Shown: positions 9,053-18,652, numbered from the stretch's first letter. The stretch is 64,000 nt of DNA from Flavobacterium sp. (GCF_027484705.1 NZ_JAIXSL010000007.1:124001-188000), one strand, 5' to 3'. The notes: a model not told the origin generated them from the sequence alone. Made by a program: numbers and translations.

Positions 9053-9712
9053 ATGAATACCACCAACGTTTGCATCATCGACGACCATAAAATTGTCCGC
9101 CACGGATTGATTGAATTGCTGGAAAAACTTGGCAACATCAAAGTGATTCATGAATTTGAAAGTGGTGTAGATTTTCTCAACGCATTGCCGTTAGACAAAA
9201 AAGCCGACATCTATATTTTAGATTATTCGATGCCCGATTTGAATGGCATTGAGGTTTTGAAACGCCTTGAAGAAAAGGAAGAAGAATACCGCGTTTTGTT
9301 GCTGACCCAACATTTCGATGAGCACATCATCAATGAAGCATATAATTTTGGCGCGCGCGGATTTCTCAATAAAAACTGTACGGCGCACGATCTTAAATAT
9401 GCGATCAACAATATTGTGACGATTGGCTACAACAATGTTTCCGAAATTTTAAAACGCGTCAGGAACTACGAGGAAACCAATAGTTCGCGGCAAAAGAAAA
9501 CCATTGAACTATCGGCCAGAGAACACGAGTTTTTGACTTTAGTCTGCGATGAAAAAGAATTCACTTACGAACAAATGGCGGAAAAAATGGGTTTGTCGGT
9601 CAAATCTTTAGAGGGTTACCGCGCGGCTATTTTCGAACGCTATGGGATCAAATCGAAAGTTGGGCTGGTGCTTTTTTCATTTAAAAATAAAATCACTGAA
9701 CCGTTTCTATGA
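9053..9712 (+). CDS. Response regulator, NarL/FixJ type
   Basis: 219 residues. The receiver domain has the acidic pair Asp10-Asp11, phosphoacceptor Asp57 (YILDYSMPDLNG), a conserved Thr-type position (LLTQHFDE) and Lys (GFLNKNCT). A C-terminal helix-turn-helix (about 155-210: ELSAREHEFLTLVCDEKEF, then MAEKMGLSVKSLEGYRAAI) completes it. It is the output partner of the kinase gene upstream. The inverted dyads at 6662 and 6789 are candidate binding sites. The stop TGA at 9710-9712 lies directly beside the stop of the converging exosortase-partner gene; the two reading frames meet with a 6-bp overlap and no terminator between them. Confidence 0.93.
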   Translation: MNTTNVCIIDDHKIVRHGLIELLEKLGNIKVIHEFESGVDFLNALPLDKKADIYILDYSMPDLNGIEVLKRLEEKEEEYRVLLLTQHFDEHIINEAYNFGARGFLNKNCTAHDLKYAINNIVTIGYNNVSEILKRVRNYEETNSSRQKKTIELSAREHEFLTLVCDEKEFTYEQMAEKMGLSVKSLEGYRAAIFERYGIKSKVGLVLFSFKNKITEPFL

Positions 9713-10156
9713 TTTCTTTGCCAGACGTTGGTAATAAAAGGCTGGCACAAACAACAACAGAAACAAAGGCTGTATCAGAAATCGCCTAATATAAAACAAC
9801 ACGAAATTATTGTGGCTGTCCGAATAAGTGATTAATAAGAAAAATGCCGCGATTAACAGCACAAAAAATAGCGCGTACAAAACAGTCGCAAATTTTGTTA
9901 ACGACCAATCTTTGAATAAAACCTGAATGATTGCCAATGAAAAGAAAGCATTCAGAACGTACCGGAAAGCCATACTGAAAAGCAACGGAAGCGCTCGGTA
10001 TTCCGGAAAAGCCAGGTTTAGATAATCATTTTTGAAATAAACGGAAAACGGATCGTAGAACAACTGATTCTCAAAAGCGCGCACGCAAGCCAGCAAGATT
10101 ACCATCCCAATGACCAACAACAATTTTGCTTTGTTCTTAAACAGCTTTTCGCGCAT
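9707..10156 (-). CDS. Exosortase F system-associated membrane protein
   Basis: 149 residues from the ATG at 10154-10156 (MREKLFKNKAKLLLVIG...). A longer frame up to 10207 exists but would run deep inside xrtF. Four to five hydrophobic segments are visible and the end is basic (YYQRLAKKS). Position and character match the small membrane protein that accompanies exosortase F in flavobacteria: its start overlaps the end of the XrtF gene by 20 bp. Its biochemical role is unknown. The overlap indicates translational coupling and a shared complex or pathway (inference). Confidence 0.75.
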   Translation of the reverse strand: MREKLFKNKAKLLLVIGMVILLACVRAFENQLFYDPFSVYFKNDYLNLAFPEYRALPLLFSMAFRYVLNAFFSLAIIQVLFKDWSLTKFATVLYALFFVLLIAAFFLLITYSDSHNNFVLFYIRRFLIQPLFLLLFVPAFYYQRLAKKS

Positions 10157-10691
10157 AACCTGAAAATTTATTGACCCAAATAACCCACAATCCGAACACG
10201 ACGCCATAAATGAATAACGGAAAAACTACGCCATGCAATAACGGTTCCTGCTCCGGATAATAAAACAACGCCAAAGAAAGCAGCGCAATCCGCAAGACAT
10301 TCAATATATGAATTAGCAAACTTCCTACGATAATGAAACCAATAGTATGTTTCCATTTTCCTGAAAAGGCCACAACGAATGCAGCAAAAAGAATGATGAC
10401 ACTCAGCGCATTGCAGCCTTCGACGACGCGAGAAACATAGACGTCGTTCAAAATCAACTTTACGGAAGCCTGATGTTCGTGCAAAGCCAGCTTACAATCG
10501 TAATGCAAAACCTGTAAAACCGACTGCACTTGATGTGCGACCGTTTGCGTAAAACCATCAACTTCAAAAGCCAGTGTATTGTCAAATTGGCTTAAGTACC
10601 ATTGATATATAACGGTCAATCCGACATAAACCCCAAAAAACTTCAACAGGAAAATAAAGAATGGACGGTATTGGCGGAAGTAATTTTTCAA
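10137..10691 (-). CDS. xrtF: Exosortase family protein XrtF
   Basis: 184 residues, integral membrane. The exosortase/archaeosortase catalytic residues are all present: Cys93 in VVEGCNALSV, Arg134 in LNVLRIALL and His153 in PLLHGVVFPL. Members of this superfamily cut a C-terminal sorting signal of exported proteins and may link them to another molecule. At this length it is one of the compact exosortases, matching the F type of Flavobacteriaceae. No protein in the window has an obvious exosortase sorting tail, so its substrates are not identified here. It is co-transcribed with the overlapping partner gene and divergent from the GAF-protein gene. Confidence 0.87.
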   Translation of the reverse strand: MKNYFRQYRPFFIFLLKFFGVYVGLTVIYQWYLSQFDNTLAFEVDGFTQTVAHQVQSVLQVLHYDCKLALHEHQASVKLILNDVYVSRVVEGCNALSVIILFAAFVVAFSGKWKHTIGFIIVGSLLIHILNVLRIALLSLALFYYPEQEPLLHGVVFPLFIYGVVFGLWVIWVNKFSGYARKAV

Positions 10692-10738
10692 AAAATAATT
10701 TTTAACAAATTTATAGAATTTAAAAGCGCTGCATTGGA

Positions 10739-10746
10739 TACTTTTG
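10739..10746 (+). promoter_or_regulatory. Promoter -7 box of the GAF-protein gene
   Basis: TACTTTTG fits the Bacteroidota -7 consensus TAnnTTTG and lies 15 bp before the ATG at 10762. No clear -33 TTG is seen at the usual distance. Confidence 0.55.
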
Positions 10747-10761
10747 CATAAAAATTACGCT

Positions 10762-11217
10762 ATGACATTCTCAGAATTACAGCCAAAAGTAATCGAAATT
10801 TTAGAACAATCCGATTTTTCAAGAGATGAAAAACTATTGCAGGTATGTGAACTCCTTGAAGCAAACATTCCTTATTATACTTGGGTTGGATTCTATTTCG
10901 CGAACCATGAAACCAAAACTTTGCATCTCGGACCTTATGTTGGCGCGCCGACCGACCACACCGTGATTCCTTTCGGGAAAGGCATTTGCGGTCAGGTGGC
11001 CGAATCGAACCAGAACTTTGTCGTGCCCGATGTACAGGCGCAGGACAATTATATCGCGTGCAGTTTTACGGTCAAGTCAGAAATTGTAGTTCCGCTGTTT
11101 GTCAATGGCAAAAATATCGGGCAGATCGATATCGATTCGAATGTGCTTGATCCGTTCACGGAAGCCGACGAAAGGTTTTTGGAATTTGTGAATGCTGAGA
11201 TTTCAAAGTTGTTTTAG
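10762..11217 (+). CDS. GAF domain protein, free-methionine-R-sulfoxide-reductase-like
   Basis: 151 residues forming a single GAF domain, from the ATG at 10762; an in-frame TTG at 10744 is part of the promoter box. The sequence matches the family of free methionine-(R)-sulfoxide reductase (fRMsr/YebR): LGPYVGAPTDHTVIPFGKG, ICGQVAESNQNFVVPDV, YIACS, SEIVVPLF, IGQIDIDS. Of the three active-site cysteines known in E. coli fRMsr, two are present (Cys76 in GICG and Cys100 in YIAC). The first, expected just before VIPF, is replaced. Reductase activity is therefore possible but not assured; a sensory GAF role is the alternative. It is divergent from xrtF. Confidence 0.85.
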   Translation: MTFSELQPKVIEILEQSDFSRDEKLLQVCELLEANIPYYTWVGFYFANHETKTLHLGPYVGAPTDHTVIPFGKGICGQVAESNQNFVVPDVQAQDNYIACSFTVKSEIVVPLFVNGKNIGQIDIDSNVLDPFTEADERFLEFVNAEISKLF

Positions 11218-11387
11218 CGGATTACATCACAACACTGCTTCCCTTAGATTGAAAAATCAGACCTCTAAAAAATCCAATTCTAATTCAAACCCGACAAATA
11301 ATAAATCAAAACGCTAATCTGAGAGATTCGATCCTTTAAAACATAATTCCTCCTATACATTTATATCAAAATTAATATAGATGAATT

Positions 11388-14300
11388 ATGAAAAAATCAC
11401 TGCGTATCGTATTCTTTGTTTTGAGCCTTTTTTTAGTTTGTGGAAATTCCTATGCTCAAAATGATTTGTGTGAAAATGCCATACTTTTAACGCCAAGTAT
11501 TGATATTTCATGGTATGGCAATAGCGTAACAGGAACTTTTACCGGAACATCCATCGGAACACCTGCTCCGTCTTGCGCGCCTAACGCTTCGCGTGATGTT
11601 TGGTATCAGTTTGTCGCCACGGCAACGCTCATGACCGTTTCTATGCAATCCTACAATCCGAATTACGGAATTCAGGTGTTTGAAAACAGTTGTTCCGGGG
11701 CGAGCATGGGTTGTGTGAATTTGCAAGCCAACCAATCCGATGACTTTGCTTCTAATAATTTTATCATAGGAAACACTTACTTTATAAGAGTCTTTAATTC
11801 TGGGCTTAGCACTCCATCTGACTATGATTTCGAAATCAGTGTTTTGCAACCGCCGCCTCCTGCGAATGATTTGTGTGAAACTGCCGATGTCGAAGAACCA
11901 TGCAGCGGGGTCTGTGCGCCTTATTATGGCACTTTTCATGGAGCCACACTGAGCAATCCCTCTGTCAATTGTGCGCCCAATGCTTCACAAGACGTTTGGG
12001 TCAAGTTTAGAGCAGATCATGTCAGCAATTTAATCACGGCTTACGCCAACAATTATTCCGGTTTAGACATCGCTTTAGAAATATACGATGGCAGTTGCGA
12101 TGGCACTCCAATAGTGTGTGTCAACAATGCACCGGGAGGTTATCCGGAGCAATATCGCGAGACTAATTTTGTTATAAATCACACCTATTATATTAGAGTG
12201 CTTAATGCCAGCAGTAGCATTTCCACGGGAACTTTTGCACTGACGGTTTGGTATGATTATTTTCCTCCGAACGACCTTGCATCGAATGCGGAGCTTATCA
12301 CACCCAACCCATCGGCATGCAAAACGGGTAGTTTTTACCATGCTTCCTTAAGCAGTACTCCTGCTTCGTGCATTGCGAATCCGTATCTGGATGTATGGTA
12401 TAAATTTGTTCCCACAACACCGGGAATGAGCATTTTTTTAGACACTGTGGCGGGCTTGAATCACGGCATGCAAATTTTCGAAGGAAGTCCTGCCGGAACT
12501 TCGATTGCTTGTGTCAATGCAAGTCCCATTAGCAGCGGAGAGATTTTCACTTATTCGAATTATACCGTAGGGCAAACTTATTTTATCAGGGTTTTAAATT
12601 TAGGCGGTGTTCAAAACGGTTCGTTCCAGATATGCATTACCAATAATTCGCCTCCGGCTAATGACTTGTGTGCTAATGCTGCTGTGCTACAACCAACTAC
12701 TGACATTACTACAACCACTCAGGGCTTTTTCAATTTTTCTACAATCAGTACAGCAGTTCCAAGTTGCGGCACAAATGCATCGCAGGATGTTTGGTATCAA
12801 TTTCAGGCTACCACTACGACTATGTCTGTGATTCTGAGCCAAGCCGGGTTCGTTGATATCGGAATGCAAATCTTCCAGGGAAGCTGTAACGGATTGGTTC
12901 TCGGATGCATCAATTCGGATTATGATCCTTTTCAATATTATAATTATGGGGAAATTACGCTCAATAATTTTGTCGTTGGGCAAACGTATTTTGTAAGGGT
13001 TTTTAATGCAAGCAATGCAACTGTTCCGTCAACATTTAATATTGTCGTCAAAGAATATATGCCACAGGCCAACGATTTGTGTGCCCAGGCCATCACTTTA
13101 ACCCCGAGTATGAGTTATTGCGGTGAATACGTTGCAGGAACCATGAACGGCGCTACGGTCAGCACTTCCGCTCCGAGTTGTGCGAGCACGATTATGGGTG
13201 ATGTTTGGTATCAGTTTGTAGCCACTTCCCCGCTGACAAATATCACTTTGTATTCTTGGGTTACCGATTTTAATTTAGGCTATGAAGTGTTCCAGAATTC
13301 ATGTTCAGGCACCAGTATCTTTTGCAGCAATCCCACAGCAGACAGTCCGCTTCCTATGCTCACTGTTGGTCAAACTTACTATGTAAGGGTATTTAATTCA
13401 AATACTACTTTAACGACTTATTCTGATTTTAACATTTGTGTGGTAAGTTATCCGCCGCCGGCTAACGACTTATGCAGCAATGCGACCACGATTACCCCCG
13501 ATACGTTCTGCAATCCCATTATGGGTTCTCTGACTGGTGCTACGTTGAATGGTCCGGCTTCGAGTTGCGCGCCACTGGCCAATCAGGATTTATGGTATAA
13601 ATTCGTTGCCGTCACACCGGGAATGACCATAAATCTTTACCAAGCCGGTTGGGAATACGGACTCGATCAATCAATAGAAATCTATCAGGACTGTAACGGA
13701 CAACCTGTTGCCTGCGCCAATGCCAGCGCCTCATCGGCCTATGAAGAAATCACCTATTCCAATTTTATTGTTGGGCAAACCTATTACATCAGAGTTTTGT
13801 GCAACAACAGTAATTTTATAGGGTACGGATTCCAACTCTGTGTTACGTATACCGCGCCGCCAAGTAATGATTTATGCTCCAATGCGATTCTTTTAACACC
13901 GGCCGCTACATGGACTGCTCAGTATGGCTCTTTATACAATTCGTCAACAAGTTCTTCAACACCAAGTTGCGCAACAGACACTACGCAGGATATCTGGTAT
14001 TCTTTTGTGGCTACGAATACTTTGCTTAAAATCAATTTAGATGCCTACAGCGCAGGAGATTATGGTCTTCAGGTTTTTGAGGGAAGTTGCTCAGGAAATA
14101 CGATAGGCTGCGTCGTCAACAATCCGCAAATCACGTTTGATGGATTTGCTTACAACCATTATGTTGTCGGTCAAACTTATTACATCAGGGTTTTCAATAA
14201 CAGTAGCGCGACGAATAATTTCGGGTTCAATATCTCCATCATCGATTATCCTGCACCTGATAATGATGTGTGCTCCAATGCTACCCTTTTAATTCCGGGC

Positions 14301-15704
14301 AATGCCTGTTCAACAACGACAGGAACATTTACCGGTGCGACTTTAGATAATATTTCTGTCTGTAATGAAGCCGCAAGCCAAGATGTTTGGTATCAGTTTG
14401 TAGCGACCAATCCTACGATGTCAATCCTATTACCCGCAAACAGCGCGATTGATTTAGGCATGGAAATTAAAACCGGAAGTTGTTCCGGCACAAGTCTGGG
14501 GTGCATCAATGCTAATCCTGTCAATGCTATCGAAAGATTCACTCAGAATAATTTCATAGTTGGGGAAACTTATTTTGTCAGGATTTTCCATTTGAATGCC
14601 GCTACACCTATGGTTCCATTTGAAATTTTTGTCCAAGAGTCCGTTTCGCCAGTTAATGATGCTTCAAAAACCGCAACCGTATTAACGCCAAGTGCTTCGT
14701 GCAATTCCATCACCGGAACATTCAACGGATCAAGCCTGTGCAACTTACCTTCGTATTGCAATGAAGGTGCATTACAAGATGTCTGGTACGCATTTACCGC
14801 CACGACGCCGCTGACGCAAATCCTTACATCGCCCGAAAATGGTTTAGATCTCGGATTGGAGATTTTTAGCGCCAATAGCATGGGTTATTATCCAATAGTT
14901 TGCATTAATGCCCAAACAGCAGGATTGTCTGAGCAATCGATCATGACAGACTTTGCCGTGGGTGAAAAATATTGGATCCGGGTTTTGAATGTGAACAATA
15001 GCACATCAGCTTCGAATTTTGAGATTTGCGTTCAGGAATTTCAAATACCGACGAATGACTCCTGCGAAAACGCAACACTTTTAACAGCCAATACTATAGT
15101 CAACGAAACGAATGGCACGTTGAATTCCGCTACCCTTACAGGTTCGATTCCAAGCTGTACCAGCAACAACTATGCATCGGGCGACGTTTGGTATAAGTTC
15201 GTAGCCAACAACAGTACAATGACTGTATCGCTGCCTTGGATTGAAAATTTATATGCCGGGTTGGCCATTTATCAAGAGGGTTGCTCGAATATCGAGATCG
15301 GTTGCATTAGTGCTCAAAACATTCAGGCTCATGGCGCATTGACGTTACAGAATTATGTCGCAGGGGAAACTTATTTTATCCGGGTATTTGGAGAAAGCGG
15401 TTATCCTGTAACACCTTCGTTTAAAATTTTTGTAACGAGCCCAAATTTAGGCCTTGACGAATATGCATTTAGCAAGATCGCTTTGTATCCAAATCCGACC
15501 CATGCTATTTTGAATCTAAAACTGCCCGACAACCAAACTTTTGAAATCGTGAAATACAGCATCACCAATATGTTAGGGCAATCGGTATTCAGCACTGCGG
15601 CAAACTATCAAAACGTGGATGTTTCAGCATTCAGTAAAGGCGTTTATCAAGTGTTGTTAGAAACTGACAAAGGCCATTGGACGGGTAAGTTTATAAAAGA
15701 ATAA
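11388..15704 (+). CDS. T9SS-exported protein with ten tandem beta domains
   Basis: 1438 residues: signal peptide (about 1-23, ending NSYA), then ten repeats of about 120-150 residues, then a type A T9SS sorting domain (about 1360-1438: IALYPNPTHAILNLKLP, ITNMLGQSVF, VDVSAFSKGVYQVLLETD, KFIKE). Each repeat starts (P)xNDLCxNAxxL, has a middle SC...DVWYxFVA core and ends VGQTYFIRVFN. Repeats 3, 9 and 10 have diverged starts (NDLASNA, NDASKTA, NDSCENA). The Cys pattern is conserved, suggesting a disulfide or ligand site in each unit. The protein is exported across the outer membrane by T9SS and anchored or released; adhesion or carbohydrate contact is plausible but not shown. It is a single gene with no clear operon partners. 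Confidence 0.85.
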   Translation: MKKSLRIVFFVLSLFLVCGNSYAQNDLCENAILLTPSIDISWYGNSVTGTFTGTSIGTPAPSCAPNASRDVWYQFVATATLMTVSMQSYNPNYGIQVFENSCSGASMGCVNLQANQSDDFASNNFIIGNTYFIRVFNSGLSTPSDYDFEISVLQPPPPANDLCETADVEEPCSGVCAPYYGTFHGATLSNPSVNCAPNASQDVWVKFRADHVSNLITAYANNYSGLDIALEIYDGSCDGTPIVCVNNAPGGYPEQYRETNFVINHTYYIRVLNASSSISTGTFALTVWYDYFPPNDLASNAELITPNPSACKTGSFYHASLSSTPASCIANPYLDVWYKFVPTTPGMSIFLDTVAGLNHGMQIFEGSPAGTSIACVNASPISSGEIFTYSNYTVGQTYFIRVLNLGGVQNGSFQICITNNSPPANDLCANAAVLQPTTDITTTTQGFFNFSTISTAVPSCGTNASQDVWYQFQATTTTMSVILSQAGFVDIGMQIFQGSCNGLVLGCINSDYDPFQYYNYGEITLNNFVVGQTYFVRVFNASNATVPSTFNIVVKEYMPQANDLCAQAITLTPSMSYCGEYVAGTMNGATVSTSAPSCASTIMGDVWYQFVATSPLTNITLYSWVTDFNLGYEVFQNSCSGTSIFCSNPTADSPLPMLTVGQTYYVRVFNSNTTLTTYSDFNICVVSYPPPANDLCSNATTITPDTFCNPIMGSLTGATLNGPASSCAPLANQDLWYKFVAVTPGMTINLYQAGWEYGLDQSIEIYQDCNGQPVACANASASSAYEEITYSNFIVGQTYYIRVLCNNSNFIGYGFQLCVTYTAPPSNDLCSNAILLTPAATWTAQYGSLYNSSTSSSTPSCATDTTQDIWYSFVATNTLLKINLDAYSAGDYGLQVFEGSCSGNTIGCVVNNPQITFDGFAYNHYVVGQTYYIRVFNNSSATNNFGFNISIIDYPAPDNDVCSNATLLIPGNACSTTTGTFTGATLDNISVCNEAASQDVWYQFVATNPTMSILLPANSAIDLGMEIKTGSCSGTSLGCINANPVNAIERFTQNNFIVGETYFVRIFHLNAATPMVPFEIFVQESVSPVNDASKTATVLTPSASCNSITGTFNGSSLCNLPSYCNEGALQDVWYAFTATTPLTQILTSPENGLDLGLEIFSANSMGYYPIVCINAQTAGLSEQSIMTDFAVGEKYWIRVLNVNNSTSASNFEICVQEFQIPTNDSCENATLLTANTIVNETNGTLNSATLTGSIPSCTSNNYASGDVWYKFVANNSTMTVSLPWIENLYAGLAIYQEGCSNIEIGCISAQNIQAHGALTLQNYVAGETYFIRVFGESGYPVTPSFKIFVTSPNLGLDEYAFSKIALYPNPTHAILNLKLPDNQTFEIVKYSITNMLGQSVFSTAANYQNVDVSAFSKGVYQVLLETDKGHWTGKFIKE

Positions 15705-15712
15705 TCCGTTTC

Positions 15713-15841
15713 AGGAGCCGGGAACCTGCTATCCGCTACATCTTTCACGCCGAACACCGGCGCAAAAGGATATCGCTACAAATGCGCAGCATTCACCGAA
15801 CTCCAATAAAAATAAAAGTTAGGTGAGGTAATCAGGGCTAG
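15713..15841 (-). repeat. Dispersed hairpin element, type I, long modular form
   Basis: Read on the minus strand: head CTAGCCCTGAT, then an AT-rich cassette ending GTTCGGTGAATGC / GCATT, then hairpin CTTTTGCGCCG-GTGTT-CGGCGTGAAAG (pairing with two G.T wobbles), then tail AGCAGGTTCCCGGCTCCT. The same parts in a different order form the element at 34354-34480. It fills most of the gap between the repeat-protein gene and the rpsO promoter. Confidence 0.8.
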
Positions 15842-15885
15842 GCAATCGTTCAAACAGCACTTTCAAAATAAACAAATTCAAAAAC

Positions 15886-15915
15886 TTGTTCAATTAAAAA
15901 ATAAAGTTACCTTTG
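15886..15915 (+). promoter_or_regulatory. rpsO promoter
   Basis: TTG (15886-15888), 19 bases, then TACCTTTG (15908-15915). This is a textbook Bacteroidota -33/-7 pair, ending 56 bp before the rpsO ATG. Confidence 0.75.
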
Positions 15916-15971
15916 CGCACGAATTGAGAGTGTCTCCATTCATACATAATAATCATTTAAATAATATTAGC

Positions 15972-16241
15972 ATGTACTTAACATCAGAAGTAAAAGCTGA
16001 ACTCTTCGCTAAACACGGAGGAAGCGCGACAAACACTGGAAAATCAGAAAGCCAGATTGCTTTGTTCACATTTAGAATCAACCACTTGACCGAGCACTTG
16101 AAAAAGAATCGTCACGATTACAACACTGAGCGTTCGCTAGTGAAATTGGTAGGTAAAAGAAGATCTTTGTTGGATTACTTGAAGAAAACAGAAATCAACA
16201 GATACCGTGAGATCATTAAAGAATTGAATATTAGAAAATAA
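15972..16241 (+). CDS. rpsO: 30S ribosomal protein S15
   Basis: 89 residues from the ATG at 15972 (MYLTSEVKAELFAKHGGSA), the usual S15 length. Conserved S15 stretches are present: TGKSESQIALFTFRINHLTEH, with KLVGKRRSLLDYLKK and INRYREIIKELNIRK to the end. S15 binds 16S rRNA early in 30S assembly. An in-frame ATG at 15924 would add 16 residues of no S15 character and is rejected. As in many bacteria it is directly followed by pnp, but here a strong terminator (16250-16280) separates the two. Confidence 0.97.
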   Translation: MYLTSEVKAELFAKHGGSATNTGKSESQIALFTFRINHLTEHLKKNRHDYNTERSLVKLVGKRRSLLDYLKKTEINRYREIIKELNIRK

Positions 16242-16249
16242 TATTTCCA

Positions 16250-16280
16250 GAAAGAGGTGCTCACGCGCCTCTTTTTTTTT
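16250..16280 (+). terminator. rpsO terminator
   Basis: Stem AAGAGGTGC / GCGCCTCTT (one G.T pair) with loop TCAC, followed by nine T. Confidence 0.9.
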
Positions 16281-16310
16281 ATAGATTTTTGCAGAAAAAG
16301 TTTGGTTTTT

Positions 16311-16373
16311 CATTGGGTACACAACAACAACTACAACAACACAACTGTTCTGTCGACAGGCAGAGAACCAATG
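16311..16373 (+). promoter_or_regulatory. Structured leader of pnp
   Basis: Outer arms CATTGG (16311) and CCAATG (16373) can pair. They enclose a C/A-rich single-stranded stretch of about 30 bases (ACAACAAC repeats) and an inner palindrome CTGTCGACAG. In E. coli, PNPase represses itself through a leader stem. Whether this leader does the same is inference. Confidence 0.4.
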
Positions 16374-16395
16374 TAAAATTAAAAAAGGAAAATTT

Positions 16396-18597
16396 ATGAT
16401 TCCACAATTATTTGTAGAAACAATCGATTTAGGTGATGGCAGAAGCATCACAATCGAGACAGGACGTTTAGCAAAACAAGCCGACGGTTCTGTAGTAGTA
16501 AGAATTGGAAAAACTGTTATTCTAGGAACAGTAGTATCCGCAAGAAAAGCAAGTCCAGGCATCGACTTTTTACCATTAACGGTAGATTATCGCGAAAAAT
16601 TTGCAGCAGCAGGGCGTTTCCCAGGCGGTTTCTTCAAAAGAGAAGCACGTCCGAGCGACAATGAAGTATTGACCATGAGATTGGTTGACCGTGTTTTGCG
16701 TCCACTTTTCCCAAGTGACTATCATGCAGAAGTACAGGTGATGATCCAGTTGATGTCGCATGACGATGAAGTGATGCCGGATGCATTGGCAGGATTGGCA
16801 GCTTCGGCGGCACTTGCTTTGTCTGACATTCCTTTTGAAACTTTGATTTCTGAAGCAAGAGTCGGACGAATTGATGGTAAATTCATCATCAACCCAAGTC
16901 GTGCCCAATTAGAATTGTCTGATATTGACATGATGATTGGAGCTTCAACCGATTCTATCGCCATGGTAGAAGGTGAAATGAAAGAAATTTCAGAAGCAGA
17001 AATGGTAGAAGCCATCAAATTTGCTCACGAACATATTAAAGTCCAAATTGCAGCACAAGAAAGATTGGCAGCAGCTTTTGGAAAAAAAGAAGTACGTGAG
17101 TATGAGCAGGAAAAATCAGATGACGCCATTTACGCTAAAGTAAGAACTGCGGCTTATGATAAAATTTACGCGATTGCAAGCAAAGGTTCGGCTAAACACG
17201 AACGTTCGGCTTCATTCGATGCGGTTAAAGAAGAAGTAAAGGCTTTGTTTACCGAAGAAGAATTGACAGAAAACGGCGATCTGGTTTCTAAATATTTTAA
17301 AGATGTCAATAAAGAAGCCGTTCGTAACGTAACCCTAGATTTAGGAACACGTCTCGATGGAAGAAAAACTACTGAAATCCGCCCAATCTGGTGTGAAGTA
17401 GATTATTTGCCATCAGTTCACGGTTCTGCATTGTTTACAAGAGGTGAAACTCAGGCTTTGGCAACGGCCACTTTAGGAACATCCAGAGAAGCCAACCAAA
17501 TTGATTCACCATCAGAACAAGGAGAAGAAAAATTCTATTTACACTATAATTTCCCACCATTTTCTACAGGAGAAGCGCGTCCGTTGAGAGGAACTTCTCG
17601 ACGTGAAGTGGGTCACGGAAACTTGGCACAACGTGCGTTAAAAAATATGATTCCTGCTGAAAACCCATACACCATCAGAGTTGTTTCTGAAGTATTGGAA
17701 TCTAACGGGTCGTCTTCGATGGCTACAGTTTGTGCCGGAACATTGGCTTTGATGGACGCAGGTGTTCAAATGATTCGTCCAGTTTCTGGAATCGCCATGG
17801 GATTGATTACGGACGGAGAACGTTTCGCTGTATTGTCTGATATCTTAGGTGATGAAGATCACTTAGGTGATATGGATTTCAAAGTAACCGGAACTTCAGA
17901 AGGAATCACCGCTTGTCAAATGGACATCAAAATTGACGGATTGAAATACGAAATCATGGAGCAGGCTTTGGCTCAAGCTCGTGAAGGACGTTTGCACATC
18001 CTTGGTAAACTTGTTGAAACTTTGGCTACGCCGAGAACAGACGTGAAAGATCATGCCCCGAAAATCATCATGAGAACCATTCCTGGCGCTTTCATTGGTG
18101 CCTTAATCGGACCTGGTGGAAAAGTAATCCAAGAATTACAAAAAGCTACAGGAACGACTATCGTGATTAATGAAGTTGACGAACAAGGTGTTGTTGAAAT
18201 CCTTGGAACAGATCCTACTGGAATTGCAGCAGTATTGGCTAAAATCGACTCGATTATTTTCAAACCAACTGTTGGTGAATCCTACGAAGTGAAAGTAATT
18301 AAATTACTTGATTTCGGTGCCGTTGTAGAATATACAGAAGCCCCAGGAAACGAAGTATTGCTTCACGTATCTGAATTAGACTGGGCGCGAACTGAAAACG
18401 TAACCGACGTCGTGAACATGGGCGATGTTTTCCAAGTGAAATACCTTGGCATTGATCCTAAAACCAGAAAAGAAAAAGTGTCAAGAAAAGCGCTGATGCC
18501 AAGACCTCCAAGAGATGAAAATGCTCCGAGAGAAGACCGTGGTCCACGCCCTGAAAGACGCGACGATCGAGGTCCGAGACAAGACAGAAAAGAGTAA
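16396..18597 (+). CDS. pnp: Polyribonucleotide nucleotidyltransferase (PNPase)
   Basis: 733 residues: two RNase PH domains (about 10-145 and 330-540) joined by a helical domain, a KH domain (about 560-620, with [19 protein letters not shown]), an S1 domain (about 625-695: [27 protein letters not shown]) and a short Arg/Asp-rich disordered tail (about 697-733). The phosphorolytic core motifs [20 protein letters not shown] and [21 protein letters not shown] are intact. PNPase degrades RNA from the 3' end using phosphate, usually as a trimer and partner of RNase E. It starts 155 bp after rpsO with its own leader and ends at a strong hairpin. Confidence 0.97.
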   Translation: MIPQLFVETIDLGDGRSITIETGRLAKQADGSVVVRIGKTVILGTVVSARKASPGIDFLPLTVDYREKFAAAGRFPGGFFKREARPSDNEVLTMRLVDRVLRPLFPSDYHAEVQVMIQLMSHDDEVMPDALAGLAASAALALSDIPFETLISEARVGRIDGKFIINPSRAQLELSDIDMMIGASTDSIAMVEGEMKEISEAEMVEAIKFAHEHIKVQIAAQERLAAAFGKKEVREYEQEKSDDAIYAKVRTAAYDKIYAIASKGSAKHERSASFDAVKEEVKALFTEEELTENGDLVSKYFKDVNKEAVRNVTLDLGTRLDGRKTTEIRPIWCEVDYLPSVHGSALFTRGETQALATATLGTSREANQIDSPSEQGEEKFYLHYNFPPFSTGEARPLRGTSRREVGHGNLAQRALKNMIPAENPYTIRVVSEVLESNGSSSMATVCAGTLALMDAGVQMIRPVSGIAMGLITDGERFAVLSDILGDEDHLGDMDFKVTGTSEGITACQMDIKIDGLKYEIMEQALAQAREGRLHILGKLVETLATPRTDVKDHAPKIIMRTIPGAFIGALIGPGGKVIQELQKATGTTIVINEVDEQGVVEILGTDPTGIAAVLAKIDSIIFKPTVGESYEVKVIKLLDFGAVVEYTEAPGNEVLLHVSELDWARTENVTDVVNMGDVFQVKYLGIDPKTRKEKVSRKALMPRPPRDENAPREDRGPRPERRDDRGPRQDRKE

Positions 18598-18616
18598 TCT
18601 TTTAATCTGATATAAG

Positions 18617-18652
18617 AAAACCCACATTTCTACTTATGAAATGTGGGTTTTT
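18617..18652 (+). terminator. pnp terminator
   Basis: Thirteen-base perfect stem AAACCCACATTTC / GAAATGTGGGTTT with a 7-base loop, then a T-rich tail. Confidence 0.92.
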
